NCBI GenBank assembly: GCA_030837785.1
Contig: JAUQYA010000009.1
Coordinates: forward strand, 1 to 23,519
Reading direction: 5' to 3'
From: Albidovulum sp.
GTDB taxonomy: Bacteria > Pseudomonadota > Alphaproteobacteria > Rhodobacterales > Rhodobacteraceae
DNA length: 23,519 nt
The stretch's first letter is position 1. Each line of letters starts with the position of its first letter. The notes under the pieces are model-generated. The model was given only the letters and a program-made list of their open reading frames with translations. It was not told the DNA's origin and searched no databases. Below are positions 14,740 through 22,487 of the stretch, piece after piece. The position numbers were made by a program, and so were the translations under genes.

Positions 14740-15399
14740 ATGAGGATCCTGCTGATCGAAGACGATACCGTTCTGGGCGCCGCCGTGCGGGACCAGATCG
14801 CCGCGGGTGGCCAGTCGGTGGACTGGGTAACGCGCCTGGACACGGCCCGCGATGCGATGGCCGGCGCCGGCTATGAACTGGTCTTGCTGGACCTCATGCT
14901 GCCCGACGGACGCGGCATTACCTTCCTTCGGTCGCTGCGCACCAGCGGCGACGTAACGCCGGTGATCATCCTGACCGCGCTGGACCAGATTTCGGACCGG
15001 ATCGAAGGGCTGAATGCCGGTGCCGACGACTATCTGGTGAAGCCCTTCGATCTGGCCGAGCTTTCCGCGCGCATCGGTTCGGTCGCGCGGCGCTATAGCG
15101 GCAATCCCAACCCGATCATCGTCCACGGCGCGCTTACCGTCGACCTCGCCTCGCGCAGCATCCGCCGCGACGGCCGGCCGGTGCAGCTCACCGCACGTGA
15201 ATGGGCACTGTTCGAGGCGTTCCTCACCCGCCCGGGGCAGCTTCTGTCCAAGGCACAGCTTGAGGAAAAGCTTTATGCCTTCGATACGGAGGTGGAAAGC
15301 AACACCATCGAGGTCCATGTCAGCCGGCTGCGCAAGAAGCTGGGCGCCGAGGTGATCGAGACCGAGCGCGGGTTGGGCTACCGGCTGGGTGCGCCATGA
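14740..15399 (+). CDS. OmpR/PhoB-family response regulator (QseB/PmrA-like)
   Basis: A 219-residue two-component regulator. Receiver domain residues 1-115: acidic pair ED (7-9), phospho-acceptor D51 in LVLLDLMLPDGRG, Thr in VIILTALDQ and Lys in DDYLVKPFDL. A winged helix DNA-binding domain spans about 125-219 (LTAREWALFEAFLTRPGQLLSKAQLEEKLY, SNTIEVHVSRLRKKLGAEVIETERGLGYRLG). ATG 14740 is chosen because GGGAAG precedes it and the receiver starts immediately; the frame is open from 14623. It overlaps the kinase gene by four bases and probably regulates itself and the PepSY genes through the elements at 13519 and 14647. Confidence 0.95.
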   Translation: MRILLIEDDTVLGAAVRDQIAAGGQSVDWVTRLDTARDAMAGAGYELVLLDLMLPDGRGITFLRSLRTSGDVTPVIILTALDQISDRIEGLNAGADDYLVKPFDLAELSARIGSVARRYSGNPNPIIVHGALTVDLASRSIRRDGRPVQLTAREWALFEAFLTRPGQLLSKAQLEEKLYAFDTEVESNTIEVHVSRLRKKLGAEVIETERGLGYRLGAP

Positions 15400-16754
15400 C
15401 GATACCACGCAGCCTTCAGATGCGGTTGGGGGTGTCGCTGGGTATCCTTCTGACGCTTCTGTGGATCGCGGCCGCCGCCGTCACGGCGGTCATGCTGCGG
15501 CACGAAATGGACAGGATCTTCGACTCGTCGCTACAGGAGGCGGCGCAGCGCCTGCTGCCGCTGGCCGCTGTCGAGATCGTCGGACGTGAGGAGGAAGGTG
15601 TGACGCAGCACCTTGCCGACCTGCGCGACCACGACGAATTCCTCACCTATATCGTGCGCGATGACGAAGGGCGAATTCTTCTGCAATCGCATGAGGCCGA
15701 TCCCGCCATCTTCCCTGAATGGGACGGTCCGGGCTTTCGCACGACCGCAACCCATCGCCTGTATGGCGAGGACGCCCTGCAAGGCACGATCCGCCTCACG
15801 GTCGCCGAGCCCCTTGCCCATCGCGCGGCGGCGGCACGCGATGTCTGGGCGGGCCTGGGGTTGCCGTTGCTGGTGTTCATTCCTGCCGCGCTGCTGGCGA
15901 TCGTATTGGCCGTCCGCTCGGGTCTGGCCCCGTTGCGCCGCTACCGCGACCGGCTGGCCGCGCGTTCGCCGCGCGACCTCGCCCCCGTCGCCTGCGACGA
16001 TCTTCCCGTCGAGGCCGCTCCGGTAGGGGCGGCGATCAACGTGCTGCTGGCGCAGCTCAAATCCACATTCGAGGCCGAACGCACCTTCGCCGCCAACGCC
16101 GCGCATGAATTGCGAACACCGCTGGCGGGCGCAATCGCGCAGGCCCAGCGGATACAGGTGGAAACGAAAGACACCGGCGCCAGCCACAGGGCCGCCGAGA
16201 TCGAGGCCTCGCTGAAACGGCTGGCCCGGATCACGGAACGGCTTTTGCAACTGGCCCGGGCGGAAGGCGGGCGGTTGCGGCTTGATCACCTGTCCGATCT
16301 TCGCCTCACCGCCCGTCTGATCGTGGACGATATCGAGAGGACAGCACCGAACCGGATCGTGCTCGCCCTGCCGGAGCGCCCGGTGATGTCCGACATCGAC
16401 CCCGATGCGTTTGGCATCATCGGCCGCAACCTCATCGAGAACGCCCTGCGGCACGGCGCATCTGACAAGCCGATCGCTGCAAGTCTCAGTGAGGACGGCA
16501 CGTTCCGCGTCGCCAATGAAGGCCCCGTCGTGCCGACAGAAGCACTTGGCCGGCTGACCCGCCGTTTCGAGAGGAGGACAGCCGGAACCGAAGGCAGCGG
16601 GCTTGGCCTTGCCATCGTCGCCAGCATTGCCGATCGGATTTCGTCAAAGCTCACCTTGCAATCGCCAAGGCCGGGAAGCTCGTCCGGCTTTGAGGCGATC
16701 GTGGTTCTCCCGATAGCTTCACGGAAGCTGAGCGAAGCTGCCCGCGCCCGATAG
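15396..16754 (+). CDS. Sensor histidine kinase (QseC/PmrB-like)
   Basis: A 452-residue membrane kinase. Helices at about 11-34 and 150-172 bracket a periplasmic sensor of about 115 residues rich in Asp, Glu and His (TQHLADLRDHDEFLTYIVRDDEGRI), possibly cation sensing. HAMP-like linker about 173-225, then the H-box AANAAHELRTPLAG with phospho-acceptor H237, N-box NLIENALRHGA and G-box EGSGLGLAIV. Its ATG overlaps the response-regulator stop (ATGA). The signal is unknown; the divergent PepSY/cytochrome b genes suggest envelope redox or metal stress. Confidence 0.94.
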   Translation: MTIPRSLQMRLGVSLGILLTLLWIAAAAVTAVMLRHEMDRIFDSSLQEAAQRLLPLAAVEIVGREEEGVTQHLADLRDHDEFLTYIVRDDEGRILLQSHEADPAIFPEWDGPGFRTTATHRLYGEDALQGTIRLTVAEPLAHRAAAARDVWAGLGLPLLVFIPAALLAIVLAVRSGLAPLRRYRDRLAARSPRDLAPVACDDLPVEAAPVGAAINVLLAQLKSTFEAERTFAANAAHELRTPLAGAIAQAQRIQVETKDTGASHRAAEIEASLKRLARITERLLQLARAEGGRLRLDHLSDLRLTARLIVDDIERTAPNRIVLALPERPVMSDIDPDAFGIIGRNLIENALRHGASDKPIAASLSEDGTFRVANEGPVVPTEALGRLTRRFERRTAGTEGSGLGLAIVASIADRISSKLTLQSPRPGSSSGFEAIVVLPIASRKLSEAARAR

Positions 16755-16930
16755 TCGCGACAATCGGACCGACCTTCGGCCGGCCGTTCGCAGCCCGACT
16801 GGATGCTTGCTTTACCTGACTGAGGCGCCTTGGTGAGTTGAGGGTGAGGTTGCTTGGGGAATTGATACTAGTGAGTGGTTACTTCTATTACGTGTCGATA
16901 TGATTTTCGACCTCATGAAAGGTGCCGTGA
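16755..16930. other. Intergenic region with promoter-like element
   Basis: No gene is seen. A possible promoter is TTGATA (16862-16867), 18 bases, TATTAC (16886-16891), with a palindromic operator candidate in the spacer. It would drive the DUF900 remnant. Confidence 0.45.
16871..16882. promoter_or_regulatory. Candidate TetR operator GTGAGTGGTTAC
   Basis: Half-sites GTGA and TTAC around four bases, lying between the putative -35 and -10. The 21 bases from 16870 match 17 of 21 bases of 17561-17581, including identical TTACTTCTATTA. Three bases separate the palindrome from the -10 in both places. Confidence 0.5.
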
Positions 16931-17500
16931 TACATTATTCGTGTTCGGGTCCTCCTGCTGGTCCTTCTCGTGATACGCTGGCTGGGCGCTGGGTGTGCAT
17001 CTCGACCAGGTGACAGCGTCCTGGTGCCGGGTCCAAGTCTGCCGGGAGCAGATGTCGTGACCCTGTATGCAGCAACCAACCGGTTGCGACAGGACTCCCC
17101 CGACGATCCTGCATCTGGCTTCAGTGATGCGCGAGCCACGACCTTCTCGGCGGCACGCTTTTCCATCTCGATCCCGCCCACGCACAAGGCCGGCAACATC
17201 GAATGGCCGGGGCGGCCCCTGAACGCCGGACAACTGCGGGTTGGGGCGTTGAATGTAGGGGATCCACGGGTTACCGCCGCCACCGAATCGTCTGGCGTCG
17301 CCCTCATTGATGTTGGCGATATCCGATCTCCGGATGCACAGGGACACAGCCGATATGCAATGCTTGCCGCGCTCTATCCAGGCATGCGTCAGCGACCAGG
17401 TCAGGCGATATCGGATGCCGGCGCATTTGTTCTGGAGCGGACAGAAGCGGCTGCGGCGGGTCCCTTCCTCCTGATCGCCGGCGGGATCCCGGAAAACTGA
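16931..17500 (+). pseudogene. Decayed DUF900 alpha/beta-hydrolase lipoprotein with internal deletion
   Basis: The frame is open from 16931 and reads a lipoprotein signal (VLLLVLLVIRWLGAGC, lipobox LGAGC). It continues with VVTLYAATNR, FSDARATTFSAARFSISIPPTHKAGNIEWP, the N-terminal hallmarks of DUF900 hydrolases. Soon after, near 17220-17260, it switches to VGDPRVTAATESSGVALIDVGDI and HSRYAML, which resemble the C-terminal end. The roughly 200-residue middle containing the catalytic serine is absent. No ATG precedes the signal; GTG 16970 would cut most of it off. I therefore read it as a remnant formed by an in-frame deletion. It shares a promoter motif with the downstream phaC. Confidence 0.6.
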
Positions 17501-17559
17501 TGTCTACGATCGCCTGAACAGACCGGCTTTGCGAGGTGGTTGCCCTTACTTCAAAAAGA

Positions 17560-17575
17560 AAGTAATAGTTTACTT
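17560..17575. promoter_or_regulatory. Candidate TetR operator AAGTAATAGTTTACTT upstream of phaC
   Basis: Perfect six-base arms AAGTAA and TTACTT around TAGT. A -10-like TATTAA (17577-17582) follows at once, so binding would block initiation. A further TTACTT half-site is at 17546. The TetR gene downstream of phaC is the obvious candidate regulator. Confidence 0.55.
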
Positions 17576-17596
17576 CTATTAAGGTGGAGCGTGACC

Positions 17597-19372
17597 ATGA
17601 CTGATTCGCCAGAGGCAGTCACCGCCGCAACAGCGGGCGATGGTGAGCCACAGGGTGCCGATCCGCTCGATCAGCTGGCGCATATGACACTTGCCCGTGC
17701 CACACGCGGGCTGTCGCCTGCCGCTGCGCAGCTCGCATGGCATGACTGGGCGCTTCATCTGGCAATCTCGCCGGGCAAGCGGCGAAAATTGCTTGAAGAA
17801 GCCTTCGACGGGCACCGGCGGTTTCTGAACTATGTCTTGCGTTCGGCCGCCAACCCCAACTGCCCCAACTGCGTTGAGCCTTTGGAACAGGACCGCCGTT
17901 TCGAAGGCGACGCCTGGCAAAAATGGCCCTTCAACGTCATCCATCAGGGCTTCCTGCTGCAACAGGAATGGTGGCAATCCGCCACCACCGGGGTGCGCGG
18001 CGTCTCGGGCCAGCATGAGGACATGGTGTCCTTTTCCGCCCGGCAATGGCTGGACATGTTGTCGCCGGTCAATTTTCTCTGGACCAACCCCGAGGTGCTG
18101 CAAAAGACCGCCGAGACCGGTGGCGCCAACCTGTGGCAGGGCGCGATGAACTGGCTGGAGGATCTGGGCGGGATTCTTGCCGACACACCACCTGCGGGCA
18201 GCGAGGGTTTCATTGTCGGCAAGGATGTGGGGCTGACGCCGGGCAAGGTCGTCTTCCGGAACCATCTGATTGAACTGATCCAATATGCGCCCACCACCCC
18301 AAAGGTCCATGCCGCACCAGTGCTGATCGTGCCGTCATGGATCATGAAATACTATATTCTCGACCTCTCGCCGCACAATTCGATGGTGCGCTGGCTGGTC
18401 GATCAGGGGCACACGGTCTTCATGATCTCGTGGCGCAATCCCGGCTCGGATGACCGCGACCTGGGGATGGAGGATTATCGCGAGCTTGGGGTGATGGCGG
18501 CGCTGGATGCGGTGGGCACCATCGTGCCTGAACGCCAGGTGAATGCGGTCGGCTATTGCCTTGGCGGCACGCTGCTGGCGATGGCCGCGGCCGCCATGGC
18601 ACGTGACGGAGACGCGCGGCTGCGCAGCATGTCCCTCCTGGCGGCCGAGATCGACTTCCGCGAGCCGGGTGAATTGTCGCTGTTCATCGGCGAAAGCCAG
18701 CTTGCCTTTCTTGACTCGATCATGGCCGACAAGGGCTATCTGGACGGCTGGCAGATGGCGGGCGCGTTCCAGTTGCTCAATTCACAGGATCTGATCTGGT
18801 CGCGGCGAATGAAGGAATATCTGCTGGGCGAACGGCAAGAGCTGTTCGACCTGATGGCCTGGAACAGCGATACCACACGCATGCCGGCGCGGATGCACAG
18901 CGAATATCTGCGCAAGCTCTATCTGGATAATGATTTCGCCGACGGGCGCTATCTGGTCGATGGCATTCCGGCGGTGCCGAGTGACATCCACGTGCCGGTC
19001 TTTGCCGTCGGCACGGTACGCGACCATGTGGCGCCGTGGAAAACCGTTTACAAGATCCATCGGCTGATCGGCGGCGCCGACGTCACCTTTGCCCTGACCA
19101 GCGGCGGCCACAATGCCGGCGTGGTCAGCGAGCCGGGCCGCGCCAATCGCAGCTTCCAGATCGCGACGCGCAAACATGGCCAGCGTTTTACCGATCCCGA
19201 CAGGTGGCGCAAGGAAATCCCGGTGCAACAAGGCTCATGGTGGCCGGCCTGGGGCGATTGGCTGGCCGCGCACTCGTCCGGGGAACAGGCCGCCCCGCCG
19301 TCGATGGGGGCCACAAAAGCTGGCCTTGCGCCGCTGGGGGATGCTCCCGGCACCTATGTGCTGGAGAGATGA
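17597..19372 (+). CDS. phaC: Class I polyhydroxyalkanoate synthase
   Basis: A 591-residue enzyme that polymerises (R)-3-hydroxyacyl-CoA into storage polyester. The lipase-like box NAVGYCLGGT holds the catalytic C321; D476 (GTVRDHVAPW) and H505 (TSGGHNAGVV) complete the triad. The N-terminal segment has the usual WQKWPFNVIHQGFLL and NFLWTNPEVLQKT sequences, and length fits class I PhaC. ATG 17597 has GGTGGAG seven bases upstream; a TTG at 17540 is in frame but lies within the promoter. The usual phaA/B/P/Z partners are absent, and a TetR gene follows after 151 bases. Since Rhodobacteraceae normally keep phaC with phaP/phaR elsewhere, this may be a second, accessory synthase. Confidence 0.95.
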   Translation: MTDSPEAVTAATAGDGEPQGADPLDQLAHMTLARATRGLSPAAAQLAWHDWALHLAISPGKRRKLLEEAFDGHRRFLNYVLRSAANPNCPNCVEPLEQDRRFEGDAWQKWPFNVIHQGFLLQQEWWQSATTGVRGVSGQHEDMVSFSARQWLDMLSPVNFLWTNPEVLQKTAETGGANLWQGAMNWLEDLGGILADTPPAGSEGFIVGKDVGLTPGKVVFRNHLIELIQYAPTTPKVHAAPVLIVPSWIMKYYILDLSPHNSMVRWLVDQGHTVFMISWRNPGSDDRDLGMEDYRELGVMAALDAVGTIVPERQVNAVGYCLGGTLLAMAAAAMARDGDARLRSMSLLAAEIDFREPGELSLFIGESQLAFLDSIMADKGYLDGWQMAGAFQLLNSQDLIWSRRMKEYLLGERQELFDLMAWNSDTTRMPARMHSEYLRKLYLDNDFADGRYLVDGIPAVPSDIHVPVFAVGTVRDHVAPWKTVYKIHRLIGGADVTFALTSGGHNAGVVSEPGRANRSFQIATRKHGQRFTDPDRWRKEIPVQQGSWWPAWGDWLAAHSSGEQAAPPSMGATKAGLAPLGDAPGTYVLER

Positions 19373-19523
19373 TCGCAAATCTCCGCCATCGCGGGCTTGA
19401 GACCGCATGCCGCTCAGCGCAAAGACGCAGGTTGCCGGGTTCCTGAGTTGTGACGCTGGCAGCGCGCCGCCGGGGGTGGCGAACACATACTTTCATCAAA
19501 CACGCTTATCCGAGGGCATAATC

Positions 19524-20183
19524 ATGCGTGCAAAATATCTGCCCGCCGAGCAGCGCCGCGCCGAGGCGGTCGAGGCGGTCGTGGAACTGGCAGCGCACAC
19601 CAATCCGGAAACCATCACCACCACCGAGGTTGCCGCACATATGCGCATGACCCAGGGGGCGCTGTTCAAGCACTTCCCGAACAAGGAAGCGCTCTGGCTG
19701 GGGACGATGGAGTGGGTGGCCGACCGGCTGCTGGCGCGCATCGATCGGCTGGCGGGCGCGCAGGCCGAACCCGTGGCCGCACTCGAGGCAATGTTTCTGG
19801 GCCATATCGACTTCATCGCCGAACATCCCGGTGTGCCGCGGATGATCTTCGATCAGCTTCAGCGCAATAGTGATACGGCGGCGAAACGGATGGCCCGCGC
19901 GCTGCTTGAAAACTACGCCATGCGGCTGCACCGCATCCTGTCGGCGGGCGTGGCAGAAGGCGCGCTGAGCCGGGAACTGGATATCGAGGCCGCAGCCACG
20001 CTTTATCTGGGCATGATCCAGGGTCTTGTCGTGCAGCTTTTGCTGCATGGCGATGTCGTCCGGATGCGCGCCGATGCGCCGCGGGTTTTCGTCATCTATC
20101 GCACGGGTGTTCAGGGTGGCGCGAAGCCACCGCCTGGGGGTGCCGCCGACTGCAAGGACGACAGCAAGGAGGTCACACCATGA
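19524..20183 (+). CDS. TetR/AcrR-family transcriptional regulator
   Basis: A 219-residue regulator. Helix-turn-helix at about residues 34-62 (TTTEVAAHMRMTQGALFKHFPNKEALW), then an all-helical ligand domain. The DNA-binding part is close to the TetR at 342 (TQAALFRHFPTKAALW). ATG 19524 has GAGGG about 9 bases upstream; the longer open frame from 19407 is not expected to be coding. Its stop overlaps the start of a 29-codon ORF (ATGA), as the first TetR precedes an adaptor gene. Probable target is the palindrome upstream of phaC. Ligand unknown. Confidence 0.92.
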   Translation: MRAKYLPAEQRRAEAVEAVVELAAHTNPETITTTEVAAHMRMTQGALFKHFPNKEALWLGTMEWVADRLLARIDRLAGAQAEPVAALEAMFLGHIDFIAEHPGVPRMIFDQLQRNSDTAAKRMARALLENYAMRLHRILSAGVAEGALSRELDIEAAATLYLGMIQGLVVQLLLHGDVVRMRADAPRVFVIYRTGVQGGAKPPPGGAADCKDDSKEVTP

Positions 20184-20269
20184 CCCGCCGTGTTTCCATG
20201 ATCATCCTTGCCCTTGTACTGGCCGGGCTGATGGGCTTCGGCGCCTGGACGGTGCTGTTCAGGCCCTAG
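20180..20269 (+). CDS. 29-residue membrane peptide ORF, probable remnant of a membrane fusion protein start
   Basis: ATG 20180 overlaps the TetR stop and has a strong AGGAGG ten bases upstream. It encodes MTRRVSMIILALVLAGLMGF followed by GAWTVLFRP and TAG: basic start, one membrane helix, then RP. The adaptor after the other TetR starts MRRIWLSGILLAAAVTVGFL and reaches ERP at the same point. The ORF is therefore best read as the first 29 codons of an adaptor gene whose remainder was deleted. It is still translatable and could be a real small membrane peptide. Confidence 0.5.
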   Translation: MTRRVSMIILALVLAGLMGFGAWTVLFRP

Positions 20270-20274
20270 ATTGG

Positions 20275-20300
20275 GTGCCGGAGCGCATGCGCTCCGGCAC
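20275..20300. terminator. 26-base perfect palindrome between convergent genes
   Basis: GTGCCGGAGCGCA and TGCGCTCCGGCAC are exact inverted repeats with no spacer. It lies 5 bases after the small ORF and 8 bases before the end of the DUF305 gene, the position of a bidirectional terminator. No T-run is evident on either side. Confidence 0.6.
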
Positions 20301-20307
20301 CTACCAA

Positions 20308-21861
20308 CTATCGGCTTCCGCTACCGTAGACGATGCCATTCGGGCGATCGCCGACCGGCACTGTCTTGACCACTTCCTGACTCCTCACGTCGATGATCGA
20401 CACCGTATCGTCGGCAATGTTGGTCACGAACACGAAGGCCCCATCGGCCGATGCCGACACGCCATGAGCGCCGCCGCCGGTGGTGAGGGTCTTCACCACC
20501 TGACCGGTCGCGGTGTCGATCACCGACACGGTATCGTTCGGCGCGGCCTCGGTCCCCTGGTTGGCGACGTAGACCTGCTTGCCGTCGGGGGTTGCGATCA
20601 CTTGGATCGGATTGGGACCGACCTCGATCTTGCCCGTGACCTCGCGCGTCGCGGTGTCGATGACTGCGACGCGGTTCTCGTCGCGCAGCGAGGCATAGAC
20701 CTGGCTCCCGTCCGGGGTGAAGCCGACCTGAACCGGCGCCGTGCCCACCGGGATGCGTGCCGCCTCGGCGAGGCTGGCCGTGTCAATGATCGAAACTGAC
20801 CCGTCCTCGACGTTGGCGACGTAAAGCTGCGTCTCGTCCGGGCTGAGCCGCAGGCCGTGCGGATAATCGCCCGTCGGGATACGCCCGATGACCTCGGCCT
20901 TTGCGAGGTCGACCACGGCGATCTCGTCGCCGCCGGCCAGCGAGACAAAAGCGCGCCCCTGCCGGTCGGCGACCACATGGGCCGGGTGCGAGCCTACCGC
21001 GACAATGGCCTTGGGCGTCGAGAGGTTCTGCGGATCGAGGATGGCCAGCTGACCCTCGGCCGCGCCGTCCGCGCCGTGACCGTGTCCGCCGGACCCGTGA
21101 TCCCCCTCGGCGGCGGGATCACCGACCGCCAGCAGCAGCTTGCCGTCGGGCGTCAGATCGACGTTGTGCGGCGCGACCGGGATGGAAACGGTCTGGACCG
21201 CTCCGGTGCCGAGATCAATGGCGCTGATCGAGGTGCCGCCTTCATTGGCGGACCAGACGGTCCCGCCGGTCCGGGCGAGCGCGGCCGGTGCGTCGCCGGC
21301 CTTCGTCGCCAGCCATGCCTGCATTTCGGCGATCTCGCGTTCCTGCGCTTCGATGACCTGGGTAGCCCATTCTTTGGTTTGCGGATCGTCGCCGTATTGC
21401 TGGACGATCCTAGCCATGTCGATCGCGCCCTGATGATGCGGGATCATGCCGCGGACGAAGGCGACATCCGGATCGCCGGCCATGACGCCGTCCATCATCG
21501 GCGCGTGCATCGCGTCCATCGCCTCGACATAGGCCCGGGTGAAGTCCGGAAGGCTTTCGTTCGCCGGAGCCGCCCCGGCGTTCGGCGCTCCCGTCATCCC
21601 CTGCATCATCCCGCCCTGCATCATCTGCTGCATCGCGCCCGCGCATTCAGGGGTCATGGCCTGCATCATGGCCTTGCACTGTTCGGGCATCATCCCTTGC
21701 ATGGCGGGCATCTGGCCCGCGGGCGACGTTGGCGCGGGCGCCTGCCCGGCCTCGGCAGACGGGGTTGTCGGATGGTGAGTATCATGCCCAGCCTGGGCGA
21801 GGGCAGCGCCTGGCAAGGCTGCCAGCAGGCTGACAGCAAGGGCGATTGCGGTTCGGTTCAT
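20308..21861 (-). CDS. Secreted DUF305 plus YVTN beta-propeller protein, Met/His-rich
   Basis: A 517-residue exported protein. Signal peptide MNRTAIALAVSLLAALPGAALA; then a Met-rich stretch (MPAMQGMMPEQCKAMMQAMT, MMQGGMMQGMTG) typical of copper-binding sequences. DUF305 region about 110-190 (FVRGMIPHHQGAIDMARIVQQYGDDPQTKEWA). A seven-bladed-type propeller follows with repeated YVAN/VSIIDTAS and PVGTAPVQVGFTPDGSQVY units. One propeller loop carries a His/Gly insert (GDHGSGGHGHGADG). Start ATG 21861 has AAAGGA eight bases upstream; ATG 21870 is also possible. It lies at the end of a copper operon and probably binds or oxidises copper in the periplasm (inference). Confidence 0.9.
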   Translation of the reverse strand: MNRTAIALAVSLLAALPGAALAQAGHDTHHPTTPSAEAGQAPAPTSPAGQMPAMQGMMPEQCKAMMQAMTPECAGAMQQMMQGGMMQGMTGAPNAGAAPANESLPDFTRAYVEAMDAMHAPMMDGVMAGDPDVAFVRGMIPHHQGAIDMARIVQQYGDDPQTKEWATQVIEAQEREIAEMQAWLATKAGDAPAALARTGGTVWSANEGGTSISAIDLGTGAVQTVSIPVAPHNVDLTPDGKLLLAVGDPAAEGDHGSGGHGHGADGAAEGQLAILDPQNLSTPKAIVAVGSHPAHVVADRQGRAFVSLAGGDEIAVVDLAKAEVIGRIPTGDYPHGLRLSPDETQLYVANVEDGSVSIIDTASLAEAARIPVGTAPVQVGFTPDGSQVYASLRDENRVAVIDTATREVTGKIEVGPNPIQVIATPDGKQVYVANQGTEAAPNDTVSVIDTATGQVVKTLTTGGGAHGVSASADGAFVFVTNIADDTVSIIDVRSQEVVKTVPVGDRPNGIVYGSGSR

Positions 21862-21984
21862 TGTTTTCATCCTTTGGTTCAGGAGCGCCGGCCCGGGCCT
21901 ACGGGCGCGCGTCTCCATCTGTTCATGCGGTCTTTCGGATTGGCGCCGGATCGGCCGCAGACATCTCGCGGCGATCCCGGCGCA

Positions 21985-22395
21985 TCACGCAGCGCCACGA
22001 CGCGGCGGCCTCAGGATGCCTTCGGGGGATCGGCCATGCGGATCAGGGCGCGCAACGGTGAAAACCTCGCCACTCACGGGCGGGCCGAACTCCGGCGGCG
22101 CGACGAGAACCGCGGCGGTCAGGCAGATCTGGCAGCAATCCGCCAGATCTGGGCTGCCGTCGGCTTTCACGCAGCCAGTAGCTGGATCCGCGCCAAGGTC
22201 GTCCGGCAGGTGATGGCCGACGCAGTGGCTTGCCGTGCCGGCAGCCTGTTGCCGGTGGACGGCGTGACCGGCGGGGTTGGCATGTGCCGGGGCCTGCAGG
22301 ACCAGGGCGCCGATGGCCAGCAGCAGGATGCCGACCGCAAACCGGCGCAAGCGTCCGTATCCTGCCCGGAAAACAGCTCGCACCCGCCCGGTCAT
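21985..22395 (-). CDS. Secreted Cys/His-containing protein, DUF2946-like
   Basis: A 136-residue protein. The N-terminus is basic with a membrane/signal helix (FAVGILLLAIGALVLQAPAHA). The mature part has ASHCVGHHLPDDLG, TGCVKADG and DLADCCQICLTAAVLV, a pattern seen in small copper-locus proteins related to DUF2946. Four or more cysteines and several histidines suggest Cu binding. Start ATG 22395 is preferred (GAAGG seven bases upstream); the frame opens nine codons earlier at 22422. It lies between the DUF305 and DUF411 genes on the same strand. Role not established for the family. Confidence 0.75.
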   Translation of the reverse strand: MTGRVRAVFRAGYGRLRRFAVGILLLAIGALVLQAPAHANPAGHAVHRQQAAGTASHCVGHHLPDDLGADPATGCVKADGSPDLADCCQICLTAAVLVAPPEFGPPVSGEVFTVARPDPHGRSPEGILRPPRRGAA

Positions 22396-22487
22396 GCGCC
22401 GCCTTCCCGCCGGCGGAGGCAAGCCGCCTCAGCCGGGCGCTGTTTCGGGTCATTCGCAAGCCGGGCGGTCATGTCGGAAGACCCGTG

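Noticed and set aside
17386..17404. GTCAG repeat inside the DUF900 remnant as a third response-regulator site
   Set aside because: The repeat spacing is 12 bases, not 11, it lacks the facing pair, and it lies inside a former coding region.
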